From Solemya velum gill symbiont (GTDB taxonomy: Bacteria; Pseudomonadota; Gammaproteobacteria; Chromatiales; Chromatiaceae): a stretch of 64,000 nt of DNA. The stretch lies in assembly GCF_000787395.1 (NCBI RefSeq), contig NZ_JRAA01000002.1, forward strand, positions 682,001-746,000, given 5' to 3'. The notes below the pieces were generated by a model. It had not been told where the DNA came from. It saw nothing but the letters and a program-made list of their open reading frames with translations, and did no database searches. The position numbers were made by a program, and so were the translations under genes. Each line of letters starts with the position of its first letter. The stretch's first letter is position 1. Below are positions 17,659 to 27,146 of this stretch, in pieces.

Positions 17659-19514
17659 TTGTTCAGCTGCGAGACATCACGCACGGCACCGCGGGCTGCA
17701 GATGTGGTCATCGCAGCATACGCCTGCAGTGCCTTACTGATAGCACGTTCACGCTTTTCAGCAGGTTGCCAGCCGTTCTCTTTTTTATCCATCGCCGCAC
17801 GGCGCTGTGTAAGCTCTTCATCTGACAGGGCAACGCGAATCGAACGATTGGGAATGTCGATCTCAATGATATCGCCCTCTTCCACCAGTCCGATATTGCC
17901 ACCCTCGGCAGCTTCCGGAGAGCAGTGACCGATCGACAGACCGGATGTACCACCTGAAAAACGGCCGTCAGTAATCAGTGCGCACTCCTTGCCCAAACCT
18001 TTCGATTTCAGATAGCTGGTGGGATAGAGCATCTCCTGCATTCCCGGACCACCCTTTGGGCCCTCATAGCGGATGAGTACCACGTCGCCCGGATTGATCT
18101 GATCATCGAGGATCGCAGCAACTGCAGCATCCTGGCTTTCACAGATACGTGCCGGACCAGAAAACTTCCAGATCGATTCGTCAACACCTGCAGTCTTAAC
18201 GATACAGCCCGCCTCGGCGAGATTGCCGTAGAGCACGGCGAGCCCGCCCTCAAGGCTGTAGGCATGCTCGAGATCACGGATACAACCATTTTCACGGTCG
18301 AGATCAAGATCGGGCCAGTGCGCATCCTGGCTGAAGGCAACCTGTGTCGGTATACCACCGGGTGCTGCAAGAAAACGCTCGTGAACATCGCGTTCCTGTG
18401 TGCGAATGATGTCCCACGCATCCAGGCCAGCTCCCATGGTCGGACTGTGTACAGTCGGTACATCACGATGGATCAGACCGGCACGGTCGAGTTCGCCGAG
18501 GATTCCGATTACACCACCGGCACGATGAACATCTTCCATGTGATATTCCTGTGTGGCAGGTGCAACCTTGCACAGGTTTGGTATCTTGCGGCTCAGGCGA
18601 TCGATATCACTCATGGTGAAATCAACACCGGCCTCGTGTGCAGCAGCCAGCAGATGCAGAACCGTGTTGGTTGAACCACCCATGGCGATATCCAGGCTCA
18701 TGGCGTTCTCAAACGCTTCGAAAGTTGCGATATTGCGTGGCAGTGCACTCTCGTCGTCCTGCTCGTAATAGCGTTTTGCAAGATCAACAACCAGGCGTCC
18801 GGCTTCGAGGAAAAGATTTTCACGCTCGGCGTGAGTTGCAAGCAGAGAACCGTTACCCGGAAGCGAAAGACCCAGTGCCTCGGTCAGGCAGTTCATCGAA
18901 TTGGCGGTAAACATCCCGGAACAGGAACCGCAGGTCGGACAGGCAGAGCGTTCGATAGAAGCAACGTCCTCATCACTTTCGTTCGGGTCTGCTGCAGAAA
19001 CCATGGCATCGACGAGATCGAGCTTGATGGTTTTTCCGCCTTTTGAGGCAAGCTGCACCTTACCGGCTTCCATCGGGCCGCCAGACACAAATACCACCGG
19101 GATATTCAAGCGCATTGCCGCCATCAGCATACCGGGGGTGATCTTGTCGCAGTTCGAGATACACACAAGCGCATCGGCACAGTGGGCGTTAACCATGTAC
19201 TCGACCGAGTCCGCAATCAGGTCACGCGAAGGTAGTGAGTAGAGCATGCCGTCATGCCCCATGGCGATACCGTCATCTACTGCAATGGTGTTGAATTCTT
19301 TTGCAACACCACCCGCCTTTTCAATCTCCCTTGCAACCAGTTGTCCCATATCCTTGAGATGTACATGGCCAGGTACGAACTGGGTAAAGGAGTTAGACAC
19401 TGCAATAATTGGCTTGTCGAAATCCTCATCCTGCATACCGGTCGCGCGCCAAAGGGAGCGGGCACCGGCCATGTTGCGACCGTGGGTTGTTGTTCTGGAA
19501 CGGTAATTGGGCAT
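17655..19514 (-). CDS. ilvD: dihydroxy-acid dehydratase IlvD
   Basis: A 619-residue Fe-S dehydratase, the third step of valine, leucine and isoleucine synthesis. Cluster ligands appear in [10 protein letters not shown] and [18 protein letters not shown]. The ATG at 19514 gives the family N-terminus [19 protein letters not shown], and the length agrees with E. coli IlvD (616). The open frame extends a further 80 codons upstream, but that part has no family resemblance. The coupled IMPase-like gene follows. Confidence 0.97.
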   Translation of the reverse strand: MPNYRSRTTTHGRNMAGARSLWRATGMQDEDFDKPIIAVSNSFTQFVPGHVHLKDMGQLVAREIEKAGGVAKEFNTIAVDDGIAMGHDGMLYSLPSRDLIADSVEYMVNAHCADALVCISNCDKITPGMLMAAMRLNIPVVFVSGGPMEAGKVQLASKGGKTIKLDLVDAMVSAADPNESDEDVASIERSACPTCGSCSGMFTANSMNCLTEALGLSLPGNGSLLATHAERENLFLEAGRLVVDLAKRYYEQDDESALPRNIATFEAFENAMSLDIAMGGSTNTVLHLLAAAHEAGVDFTMSDIDRLSRKIPNLCKVAPATQEYHMEDVHRAGGVIGILGELDRAGLIHRDVPTVHSPTMGAGLDAWDIIRTQERDVHERFLAAPGGIPTQVAFSQDAHWPDLDLDRENGCIRDLEHAYSLEGGLAVLYGNLAEAGCIVKTAGVDESIWKFSGPARICESQDAAVAAILDDQINPGDVVLIRYEGPKGGPGMQEMLYPTSYLKSKGLGKECALITDGRFSGGTSGLSIGHCSPEAAEGGNIGLVEEGDIIEIDIPNRSIRVALSDEELTQRRAAMDKKENGWQPAEKRERAISKALQAYAAMTTSAARGAVRDVSQLNK

Positions 19515-19632
19515 CTCGATTCTCTGTTGTGACACTAATCTGTCTATTATCCGCAAAAAAGCATCAACAGACAGCCCCGGAAAGGCTAAAATTACCATCT
19601 TTTCCGCAAAGGAACTCCAAATCCATTCCCAT

Positions 19633-20073
19633 ATGGCAAATTTACGAGCAGAATTCTGGCAATTACCACTCGAAGAGCTCAATCGAGACGAGTGGGAAGC
19701 CCTGTGTGACGGCTGCGCCAAGTGCTGCCTGCACCGCCTTGAGGATGCTGACACGCGTGAGATCTATTTCACTAACGTGCACTGCCGCCTGCTCGATGTT
19801 CCAAGCGGCCAGTGTACCGATTACTGGAATCGTTCCGTCAAGGTGCCCGACTGCGTCACCCTGACAATGGAGAACCTCGACGATCCCTACTGGCTGCCGT
19901 CGACCTGTGCCTACCGCTTGTTGGCAGAGGGCAAACCGCTACCGCAATGGCATCCGTTAATCAGCGGCGATACAGAAACTGTTTTTCAATCCGGCAACAG
20001 CATCAGTGGCCGCACCGTCTGTGAAGACGATGCCGATGAACTTTCCCATCACATCATCACCTGGCTGAAATGA
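19633..20073 (+). CDS. YcgN family cysteine-cluster protein (UPF0260)
   Basis: A 146-residue member of the YkgJ/YcgN Cys-cluster family. Cysteines cluster in [13 protein letters not shown] and recur at HCRLLDV, QCTDYW, PDCVTL and TCAYRLL, a pattern suited to metal or Fe-S binding. The function is unknown. ATG at 19633 yields the usual N-terminus; longer in-frame starts lie in the ilvD upstream region. Its stop overlaps the DUF3549 start (ATGA), so these two form an operon divergent from ilvD. Confidence 0.9.
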   Translation: MANLRAEFWQLPLEELNRDEWEALCDGCAKCCLHRLEDADTREIYFTNVHCRLLDVPSGQCTDYWNRSVKVPDCVTLTMENLDDPYWLPSTCAYRLLAEGKPLPQWHPLISGDTETVFQSGNSISGRTVCEDDADELSHHIITWLK

Positions 20074-21146
20074 GCGATACACCCAAACCCGATCAATTTT
20101 CTACCCTGACCGAACTGCTCGAGGCGACCGGTAGTAAACTGCGTCTCTACGATATGGGACGGCGCATACAGAGAGTCAGTCGCCTGCAGTTTATCAAGTT
20201 CGAGCGCTACGAGATTGCATGGCCTGCCCCGCTGGCACGGCATGCATGGCTTGCATTGCTGCAGACCGGAAGCGCAAACGACGAACCTGTCATCTGGTTT
20301 CTGAAACTGCCACTCGATGAACAGGGTAAGCTTGTACAAGCCGCCAGGGACTACTTCGTGCAGCGTCTCGCAGAAGTCTGGGCGCTCAACAAAACGCAAG
20401 AGAGTAATATTCCGGATGCACTGAAAGATAATCCTTTTGTCTTCAAGCCACGCGAGGAACGCATGGCAGCCTTTCATGCAAAAGTCTCTGTCGACCTGAA
20501 GCAGCCTGTTTCAAATTTCCATGCGCACGCCAAAGAGTATTTCAGTGGTGAAGCCGGTTGGGAGCAGTGGCAGTTCGTCGGCTACCAGGGCATTGCAGAT
20601 GTCGCGGCCCGTTTCGCTGAAAACAACAACACCAGCCTGATCACAAAAGCAGTTCCTCAGCTACCGGCAGAACCGCTTACAGCACTATGCCACTGTCTTG
20701 AAAATGAAGAGATTCCTCTGCCCATTGCCAAGGCATTGCTGGAGCGTCTGCAGCACACAATGGACAGTGGGCAGCCCGACATAGCTCTTGTCACCGCACT
20801 GATCAGGGGTATCTCCGGCACCGTCAGCAGAACCACACTTGCCAGCATGTTCGAACGGGTCATGCAGCAGACAGCAGCGCAGCATGTCGATGTACTGACA
20901 GCAGTCGCAGGACGCGCCTGGAACCTGCTAACAGATGAAGAGATGGCTGTTACCTATCTCTCACGGCTTGCAAACAACAGTGCCGGACAGGAAGTATTCA
21001 ATGCCGTCATGAGGGATTTGCTTGCCATACCCGCACTCAGAAATCACCTGCTGTCAGCAGCTAAAAATGCTGATATTGAGCAACAGATGCAGATTTTTCA
21101 GAAGTCGCTACGCGAAGAACGCAAGCCGGACACCAGCGCAACATAA
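20070..21146 (+). CDS. DUF3549 family protein
   Basis: A 358-residue soluble protein matching the DUF3549 family of gammaproteobacteria: N-terminal TLTELLEATGSKLRLYDMGR and the following WPAPLARHAWLALL are characteristic. The remainder looks all-helical, like HEAT-type repeats. No catalytic motif or export signal is visible, and the function is unknown. It is translationally coupled to ycgN. Its last 49 bases overlap the Nudix gene on the opposite strand. Confidence 0.82.
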   Translation: MSDTPKPDQFSTLTELLEATGSKLRLYDMGRRIQRVSRLQFIKFERYEIAWPAPLARHAWLALLQTGSANDEPVIWFLKLPLDEQGKLVQAARDYFVQRLAEVWALNKTQESNIPDALKDNPFVFKPREERMAAFHAKVSVDLKQPVSNFHAHAKEYFSGEAGWEQWQFVGYQGIADVAARFAENNNTSLITKAVPQLPAEPLTALCHCLENEEIPLPIAKALLERLQHTMDSGQPDIALVTALIRGISGTVSRTTLASMFERVMQQTAAQHVDVLTAVAGRAWNLLTDEEMAVTYLSRLANNSAGQEVFNAVMRDLLAIPALRNHLLSAAKNADIEQQMQIFQKSLREERKPDTSAT

Positions 21147-21961
21147 TCACGCTCGTCAGGCTGCAGGAAACCGTGGCGAATAAGGAAATCGATAATCACC
21201 AGGTTACAGTTGGGCTTGAACTCCTCTGTATCGCGCACCATCTGTGCAACTTCCTCGATGGGCAACAGCAGAAACTCGTCAACCTCGCCATCTGTACAGA
21301 CAGGTTCAAAATCCTCCGCCAGCTCCAGGTCATAACAGTAGAGCAGTTCCTGCTTGATACCTCGCGGGGAGATCAGATCGTAGCTGACAACACCGACCGG
21401 AACCGAGCGTGATGCCATTTCAACCGGAATACCCGCCTCCTCGTAACACTCCTTGTAGAGGTTCTCTTCAAGTGAAATTCCGTACGGCAGGCCACCGGCA
21501 ACGAGTTGATCGAGTTTGCCGGGGAGTATTGGTTTGTCCTTGGCACGACGACCGATCCACATGTATACCCCGTCAGCTTTGCGCACAAAGCCATTAAGAT
21601 GTTGCCCATAGGTCTTCAAGCCAAAAATTCCTGCCGCTGGTCGGTCAATCACACACAAGGATTCTTCGCGTGTTGAGGCAGTCACCGGGTATGGTTCATT
21701 CATCACCAGGTTAACTTTACCCTCGGCATGCAGACGCAACACCAGTTCGTGCAGCGCATCGCTACGTTTGTCGAATGTATCCAGGTCCGGGTGCAAGTGA
21801 AAAGCGTGGTCATCGTGTGATTCGAAGATCGACTCATCAAGCAGGCGCGACACCATGTCGGGGCGAATCCAGCCAACAGCTTCACCATTGATCAGGAAGC
21901 GTGGCGCGTCACTGTCACCGTGAAAATTGTGATTGGAATGGATGTGTCGCAGGTAAGACAT
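21098..21961 (-). CDS. DUF4743 Nudix hydrolase
   Basis: A 287-residue protein with an N-terminal DUF4743 domain (1-115) and a Nudix domain (about 120-270), as in the plant and fungal Nudix 20/24 and thiamine-diphosphate-pyrophosphokinase-linked group. The Nudix box reads GGLPYGISLEENLYKECYEE plus AGI. It keeps the catalytic KECxEExG core, but the upstream Gly-x5-Glu spacing is altered. The substrate may be an oxidised or damaged thiamine diphosphate, as known for related enzymes; this is inference. It overlaps the DUF3549 gene tail to tail, and mazG lies upstream on the same strand. Confidence 0.85.
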   Translation of the reverse strand: MSYLRHIHSNHNFHGDSDAPRFLINGEAVGWIRPDMVSRLLDESIFESHDDHAFHLHPDLDTFDKRSDALHELVLRLHAEGKVNLVMNEPYPVTASTREESLCVIDRPAAGIFGLKTYGQHLNGFVRKADGVYMWIGRRAKDKPILPGKLDQLVAGGLPYGISLEENLYKECYEEAGIPVEMASRSVPVGVVSYDLISPRGIKQELLYCYDLELAEDFEPVCTDGEVDEFLLLPIEEVAQMVRDTEEFKPNCNLVIIDFLIRHGFLQPDERDYVALVSGLRSSRSDF

Positions 21962-21988
21962 AATCGAAATAATGCAGTTTAATTACAC

Positions 21989-22777
21989 TTACATACTATC
22001 ATCGGCACGCTCACGACGCTTGGCCTCTTCCCACATGGAATCCAGCTCCTGCAAGGAAAACTCTTCGAGCTTCTTTCCGGCATCAACCGCCTGCGCCTCA
22101 ACGGACTGAAAGCGCCGTGTAAACCGCCGATTGCAATCAGCCAGTGCCATCTCGGCATCGACTGCAGCGAAACGTGCCACGTTAACAACAGCAAACAGCA
22201 TGTCGCCAATCTCGGACTCAATCGCCGCCGCATCACCGCTTGGCAATGCTTCCTTTATTTCATCAAGCTCCTCGTGGCACTTGTCGATGGCACCGGAGAT
22301 ATCAGGCCAGTCAAAACCCACCCTGGATGCACGGCGCTGTAACTTCTCGGCACGTACCAGTGAAGGCAGCGCAAGCGTTACGCCGTCGAGGGCACTGGCT
22401 GCCCCGCCCTTCTCGGCTGACTTGATCTTCTCCCACTCCTCACTCTGCTCATCGACGGAGCCGACTACCGCATCACCAAATACGTGTGGATGGCGACGCT
22501 CCATCTTGTCAACGATACCGGTAACGACATCACTGAAATTAAACGCGCCCTGCTCCTCCGCCATGCGTGCATGGAATACCACCTGGAACAACAGGTCACC
22601 AAGCTCCGACTTCAGACCTTCCATATCATTATGATGAATCGAATCGGCAACCTCGTAGGCCTCTTCGATGGTATATGGCGCAATGGTGGCAAAGGTTTGC
22701 TCCTGATCCCACGGACAGCCATTCTCGGGGTCGCGCAGGCGCGCCATCAGCTCGATCAGATCTTCTATACTCTTCAT
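21989..22777 (-). CDS. mazG: nucleoside triphosphate pyrophosphohydrolase MazG
   Basis: A 262-residue cytoplasmic hydrolase of non-canonical and canonical NTPs. Two tandem MazG domains are present. The first starts MKSIEDLIELMARLRDPENG and contains WDQEQTF and ELGDLLFQVVFHA. The second has KCHEELDEIKEAL and EIGDMLFAVVNVARF. EExxE-type metal residues are intact in both. ATG at 22777 gives the standard N-terminus. It lies 27 bases upstream of the Nudix gene, so the two housecleaning hydrolases are probably co-transcribed. Confidence 0.95.
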   Translation of the reverse strand: MKSIEDLIELMARLRDPENGCPWDQEQTFATIAPYTIEEAYEVADSIHHNDMEGLKSELGDLLFQVVFHARMAEEQGAFNFSDVVTGIVDKMERRHPHVFGDAVVGSVDEQSEEWEKIKSAEKGGAASALDGVTLALPSLVRAEKLQRRASRVGFDWPDISGAIDKCHEELDEIKEALPSGDAAAIESEIGDMLFAVVNVARFAAVDAEMALADCNRRFTRRFQSVEAQAVDAGKKLEEFSLQELDSMWEEAKRRERADDSM

Positions 22778-22889
22778 TGTCACTTTGGATTGGAATCCTG
22801 GCACTCATTACATAAACAGCCATAGCATAACATTGAGACAAGTAGACTGTGACTGGATCAGAACCAGGTTGATCAGGGTACCGGTTTTG

Positions 22890-24170
22890 TTATTCAGACC
22901 ACCTGGGGACTTGCCCTTTTTGGCTATCGAGATGGATACCACCTACCCACCGATCGATACCGTTAAGTTCAACCCAATCGACTTCATCAGCCAGTAACTG
23001 ACGACCTGTGTCACTCAATGTCACCTGCCACTGATTCGGCTGCTCTCCCTCTCTATCCATTGTGACCGCTGGCCTGTCGCCATTTGCCAACTCTTCGAGT
23101 AGTTGCCAGTAGCCCGTGTCACCCATAAAGGTGAGCGGTTCATAATGGTTGGTATACCAGCCGAACAGGCAAGCAGCATTCATACTACCCTTTTCATCAA
23201 GGATGCGAAGTGTCAGGTTTTCTGAAAGGTTGAGACCATTGTGTTTCGAGGGGAGTTGCCTGAGATGACGGTCCAATGCGATGGCCATGGTGGGTAGCGG
23301 CGTGGTTCCTGATGCAATCAATACACGCAAAGCATCCGGACAGGAAGATCTGACTGCTGCCCATGCACGTTTTCCCAATACCAGTTGCTCAGGGGTGACA
23401 TCACTGAACTCTGTCCATAAAACCCGCAGCGCCTGCGGTGGCAGTTGACCGATACCATTAAAGATCTCCACACCCGGATAATGATCGACACTGATCAACT
23501 TCAGGCTGGCAGGACGGCGACTGACTTCGCTGAAGAAATCAAGCAGCCTGGCAAGAATCAACTGATCGAAGGAGTCGTGTTCAAACCAGAGATAGACCGC
23601 ATCATAATTATGAGACAGTTCAAGAGAGGAATACTGCTGACGAAGATCATTGAGGACCAACTCATAGTCAGGATGAATACCGCTACTGATGTAGTTGGCC
23701 CGAACCTGGATAAACTCATCAAGTAAATCAGTCTGCGGCACCGGACCATGAACGTACGGGTCGTAGAAAGGCAAATAATCACCATTGAATCCTGCGACTG
23801 CCAGTGTGTTCTGAATATCTGTTCCACAGCGGATATGCAGCACCCGCTCATTCCCATCAAGCGCATCTGGATTAGCAGCTTGCATCGCCTTGCTGGCGAT
23901 TTCACTTTTCCCGATGTGGCTTGTCAGCTGCTCCCAATCGTCAAAGCCATACTCGTTGGCAATGACCTGTTGCGCTTCATCGAATTCGCGTAACGGTTGT
24001 TCTGATTCAACAGACGAGTTCCACTCCTGCAATCGCGCCTTTGCCCGCTCTTTCTGCTGTTCCAGTGTGAGGGCTTGAAGACGACGCGGGTCACCCTTAT
24101 CAAAACGATACGAAAGCAGAGGCGGAGTAGAGGTAAAACCGGCACGCAAGGCCGCAAGATTCAATATCAT
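22890..24170 (-). CDS. DUF1835 domain protein
   Basis: A 426-residue soluble protein with a DUF1835 domain in its centre: RVLHIRCGTDIQNTLAVAGF, the conserved FYDPYVHGPVPQ, then AVYLWFEHDSFDQLILARLL and the C-terminal part PPTFMGDTGYW-like segment (here LTFMGDTGYWQLLEELA). The N-terminal 90 residues are an ankyrin-like helical segment (YGFDDWEQLTSHI) often attached to this domain. The function is unknown. ATG at 24170. A hairpin lies between this gene and the secreted-protein gene upstream. Confidence 0.82.
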   Translation of the reverse strand: MILNLAALRAGFTSTPPLLSYRFDKGDPRRLQALTLEQQKERAKARLQEWNSSVESEQPLREFDEAQQVIANEYGFDDWEQLTSHIGKSEIASKAMQAANPDALDGNERVLHIRCGTDIQNTLAVAGFNGDYLPFYDPYVHGPVPQTDLLDEFIQVRANYISSGIHPDYELVLNDLRQQYSSLELSHNYDAVYLWFEHDSFDQLILARLLDFFSEVSRRPASLKLISVDHYPGVEIFNGIGQLPPQALRVLWTEFSDVTPEQLVLGKRAWAAVRSSCPDALRVLIASGTTPLPTMAIALDRHLRQLPSKHNGLNLSENLTLRILDEKGSMNAACLFGWYTNHYEPLTFMGDTGYWQLLEELANGDRPAVTMDREGEQPNQWQVTLSDTGRQLLADEVDWVELNGIDRWVGGIHLDSQKGQVPRWSE

Positions 24171-24183
24171 TCAAGCGATGGAT

Positions 24184-24207
24184 ACCCCTTGCCGTGAGGC
24201 AAGGGGT
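24184..24207 (-). terminator. strong hairpin downstream of secreted-protein gene
   Basis: A perfect 10-bp stem, ACCCCTTGCC (24184-24193) with GGCAAGGGGT (24198-24207), and a GTGA loop. It starts 11 bases after the stop of the minus-strand gene at 24219. The T-run expected for minus-strand termination is missing (ATCC follows); on the plus strand TTTAT follows. It may act as a weak terminator or mRNA end-protecting stem. Confidence 0.5.
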
Positions 24208-24218
24208 TTATGTGACCA

Positions 24219-25214
24219 CTACTTTCTGAAATAGGTCATCGATGGATCAGGACGACCGATATAACAGGTTCGCTTGAAACCGTATTTCTTGATAAAAGCA
24301 AGCGCCGTATTCGCCTCTTTCTTGTTCGGAAACATGTGCATGCGGTGTGAACCATCCCTCAGCAGCCACCTGCTTCCCTCTTTTTTCAATGTCAGGTTAG
24401 ATGGATTGAACTTTATGCAATCATCATGCTTCAAGCCGCCTTTAGGAGCCTTGCTACCTTTCAGCCAGTACTCCAAAGATGGGTCCGGCCTGCCGATAAA
24501 ACAGTGCTTGTTGAGCCTGTAATGACGGATGACTTTCTTCGCCCTGCGGGCCTCCTTCTTGTTGGGGAAGACCTTCATTCTGCTGTGTCCATCTGTCAGC
24601 AGGTAGGTACCATCTCCTTCATCCTCAACCTTCACCTTGTCAGGATTGAATGAGAGGCAATCCTCTGCAAGTACCGGAGCAAGACCGGGAATAACCGGAA
24701 TCACCGGCTTAACCGGTTTGATCGGAGTGACAGGGATGACCGGAACAACCGGCTTGATACCACCAATTACGCCGGGATTGATCACCAGCTTCTTGTTACC
24801 ACTGAAACTCACATCAACCCACCCTGGCACCAGGCCCTGGCGGCCTGAAACACGCGGGTAGATCATACGTCCTTTAATCTTGTTGCCATTGACCGTGCCC
24901 CACACCACCTTGGTTTCATGCGGGTAACCCTTGTACCACCAGACAGCAGAAAAGCGGTTGTTGCCAACATCACCTTTGAAAATCGTAGCGGCTGAAACAC
25001 CGCCGAAGCCTCCAAAGGTCATCGTAATGCGACTTCCATTCTGCGTAATCTTGAGGGTGGTATTCGCATTGACTGAAGATTGGGCCGGGCTTTTATGCAG
25101 GTGAACATTGGAACCTGTCACCTTGATATTGTATTCACCAGCCAGGTTCTGTGACCAGGCAGAAGCAGACCAGAGTACTGCAACCAGGAAAACAAGATAC
25201 TGAATAGTTTTCAT
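24219..25214 (-). CDS. secreted protein with proline-rich linker and duplicated two-Cys module
   Basis: A 331-residue exported protein. A signal peptide is clear (MKTIQYLVFLVAVLWSASAW, cleavage near WSQ). An N-terminal beta-rich domain (about 22-150) is followed by a Pro/Val/Ile/Lys linker built of PVxP repeats (about 155-185). Two copies of a roughly 65-residue module follow, each starting DCxxFNP, containing DGxxRMxxFPNKKEA and ending CxIGRPDPSxxYxxK/L. Each module has two Cys that could form a disulfide. I recognise the module as recurrent in secreted bacterial proteins, but know no named function. GGAG before ATG at 25214 decides the start. It is divergent from hoxF. Confidence 0.8.
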   Translation of the reverse strand: MKTIQYLVFLVAVLWSASAWSQNLAGEYNIKVTGSNVHLHKSPAQSSVNANTTLKITQNGSRITMTFGGFGGVSAATIFKGDVGNNRFSAVWWYKGYPHETKVVWGTVNGNKIKGRMIYPRVSGRQGLVPGWVDVSFSGNKKLVINPGVIGGIKPVVPVIPVTPIKPVKPVIPVIPGLAPVLAEDCLSFNPDKVKVEDEGDGTYLLTDGHSRMKVFPNKKEARRAKKVIRHYRLNKHCFIGRPDPSLEYWLKGSKAPKGGLKHDDCIKFNPSNLTLKKEGSRWLLRDGSHRMHMFPNKKEANTALAFIKKYGFKRTCYIGRPDPSMTYFRK

Positions 25215-25421
25215 TTTCTTCTCCATTAGCGTATTGCCATATTGGTTCTTATAGCGGCAGGCTGACTGTTTCAGACAGTTCCATACCACCTGTCATATAT
25301 TTCTAACCCTAGTCCTAATATGGGCGCTATTCAACATCGGGGTACTCTTTGCAACAAATTATTCACAAGAGATGAAGGATTAAGGCAACCAGCATTTAAA
25401 GTTGGTAGTATTAAGAGAGTG

Positions 25422-27146
25422 ATGCACTCGGCTACCAATATGCCCAGATCTGATACAGAGAACGTCATCCCATTCGTCGACAGTCTGGTGTTGTCAACGA
25501 ACAAGAGAGCAGACCACCTGCTCCAGCTTCTTGTTGAGATTCAGCAGCAATATTCATATGTGCCAGGCAAGGCAATCCTGAGGCTTGCAAACCAACTTGG
25601 ACTTCCCGCAAGCGAAATTCGTGGAGTCATAGCGTTCTACAGTTTCCTCTATCCAGTTCCACAGGGCGATTATCAAATCCACTTCAGCGACAACATTATC
25701 GACCGCATGTCGGGCAGCGAGGCGTTGATCCAAAACCTGCGTAAACGGCTTGGAGTCTCCCTGGCCGAACCACGTGCAGACGGACGGGTTACAGTGTCAA
25801 CGACCTCATGTATCGGCATGGCAGATCATGCACCTGCAGCACTCGTCAATGGCTACCCTCTGACCAAGCTGGATCCACAACGCATTGACCGGATTGCCGA
25901 GCTGGTTGATAACAGCGTACCAGTAACAGAGTGGCCATCTAACCTCTTCCATGTCTCAAGCAATGTTCATCGTTGTGATCTCTTGCTTTCCGACTCTTTC
26001 GAATCAGGCAGCGCCCTGTCACAGCTGTTTGAAACCGGCGCGCAAAAACTGCTGGAAGAACTGACAATATCAGGACTGCGCGGCAGAGGCGGGGCCGGCT
26101 TCCAAACTGCGCAAAAGTGGAAGATGTGCCGTGACACCGATGCCAGTGAACGCTATGTCATCTGTAATGCCGATGAAGGGGAACCAGGCTCATTCAAGGA
26201 CAGGTTTCTGCTAGAAACCAATGCCGATGCACTCATTGAAGGCATCACCCTGTGCGGACTCATTACGGGTGCGCAAAAAGGTCTGATCTATCTGCGCAGC
26301 GAATACCGCTACCTGAAACAGCACCTCGAAGAAAGCCTCACCAGGCGACGCACAGAGGGGCTGCTTGGAAAAAGCATTCTTGCCCATGATGGTGCAGATT
26401 TCGATATCGAAATACACCTGGGTGCCGGTGCCTACATCTGTGGTGAAGAGAGCGCACTTATCGAATCGCTTGAAGGTAAGCGCGGCATCCCGAGAAATCG
26501 TCCTCCCTACCCTATTTCTGAAGGTTACCTTGGCAAACCAAGCGTGGTTAACAATGTTGCGACCTTCTTCGTGGCATCATGGATTGCAACAAGAGGTGGC
26601 GACTGGTTTGCAACCCGAGGCACAACTGAGTCTATCGGCACCAAGCTGTTCAGTATCAGCGGAGACTGCCAGCACCCGGGAATCTATGAGTTCCCGTTCG
26701 GCCTGACAATCAGGGAACTGCTTGATGCATGTGGAGCAACAGAAACCCGGGCGGTTCAGGTCACCGGACCGGCTGGAAACCTGGTTCTTGAAGACAGCTT
26801 CGACAGGAGACTCTGTTACGAAGATCTCCCGGCGGGTGGGTCATTCATGATTTTCAATAAAAGCAGAAGCCTTCTGGATGTGGTGCAATATTTCAGTGAT
26901 TTTTTCGCTCATGAAAGCTGTGGCTTCTGCACTCCTTGCAGGGTAGGCACATCCCTGATCAGGGACCTGGTCAATAAAGCCCATCATGGCAATGCGACAC
27001 GGCAGGATTATGAGCAGCTGGATATCATTGCAGAGGTCATGAACAGCTCCAGTCGATGTGGACTGGGACACACCGCCTCAAGACCGATCATGCAGGCAAT
27101 GCAGCAAGCACCCGATCTTTTCACGCACCAGGGTGAGAAAAGATGA
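25422..27146 (+). CDS. hoxF: NAD-reducing hydrogenase diaphorase subunit HoxF
   Basis: A 574-residue NuoE-NuoF fusion, the FMN/NAD(H) subunit of a group 3d [NiFe] hydrogenase in the cytoplasm. The N-terminal thioredoxin-like domain (about 1-165) is followed by the NuoF-like part: FMN/NAD motif GLRGRGGAGF near residue 218, NADEGEPGSFKDR near 248, and the C-terminal [4Fe-4S] ligands Cys500, 503, 506 and 546 (SCGFCTPC, RCGLGH). The N-terminal domain keeps one Cys (C130, SCIGMADH) where a second is expected at 134 but is Ala, so no canonical [2Fe-2S] site exists there. ATG at 25422 follows AAGAGAG; upstream in-frame codons lack resemblance. It overlaps hoxU by 4 bases. Confidence 0.93.
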   Translation: MHSATNMPRSDTENVIPFVDSLVLSTNKRADHLLQLLVEIQQQYSYVPGKAILRLANQLGLPASEIRGVIAFYSFLYPVPQGDYQIHFSDNIIDRMSGSEALIQNLRKRLGVSLAEPRADGRVTVSTTSCIGMADHAPAALVNGYPLTKLDPQRIDRIAELVDNSVPVTEWPSNLFHVSSNVHRCDLLLSDSFESGSALSQLFETGAQKLLEELTISGLRGRGGAGFQTAQKWKMCRDTDASERYVICNADEGEPGSFKDRFLLETNADALIEGITLCGLITGAQKGLIYLRSEYRYLKQHLEESLTRRRTEGLLGKSILAHDGADFDIEIHLGAGAYICGEESALIESLEGKRGIPRNRPPYPISEGYLGKPSVVNNVATFFVASWIATRGGDWFATRGTTESIGTKLFSISGDCQHPGIYEFPFGLTIRELLDACGATETRAVQVTGPAGNLVLEDSFDRRLCYEDLPAGGSFMIFNKSRSLLDVVQYFSDFFAHESCGFCTPCRVGTSLIRDLVNKAHHGNATRQDYEQLDIIAEVMNSSSRCGLGHTASRPIMQAMQQAPDLFTHQGEKR

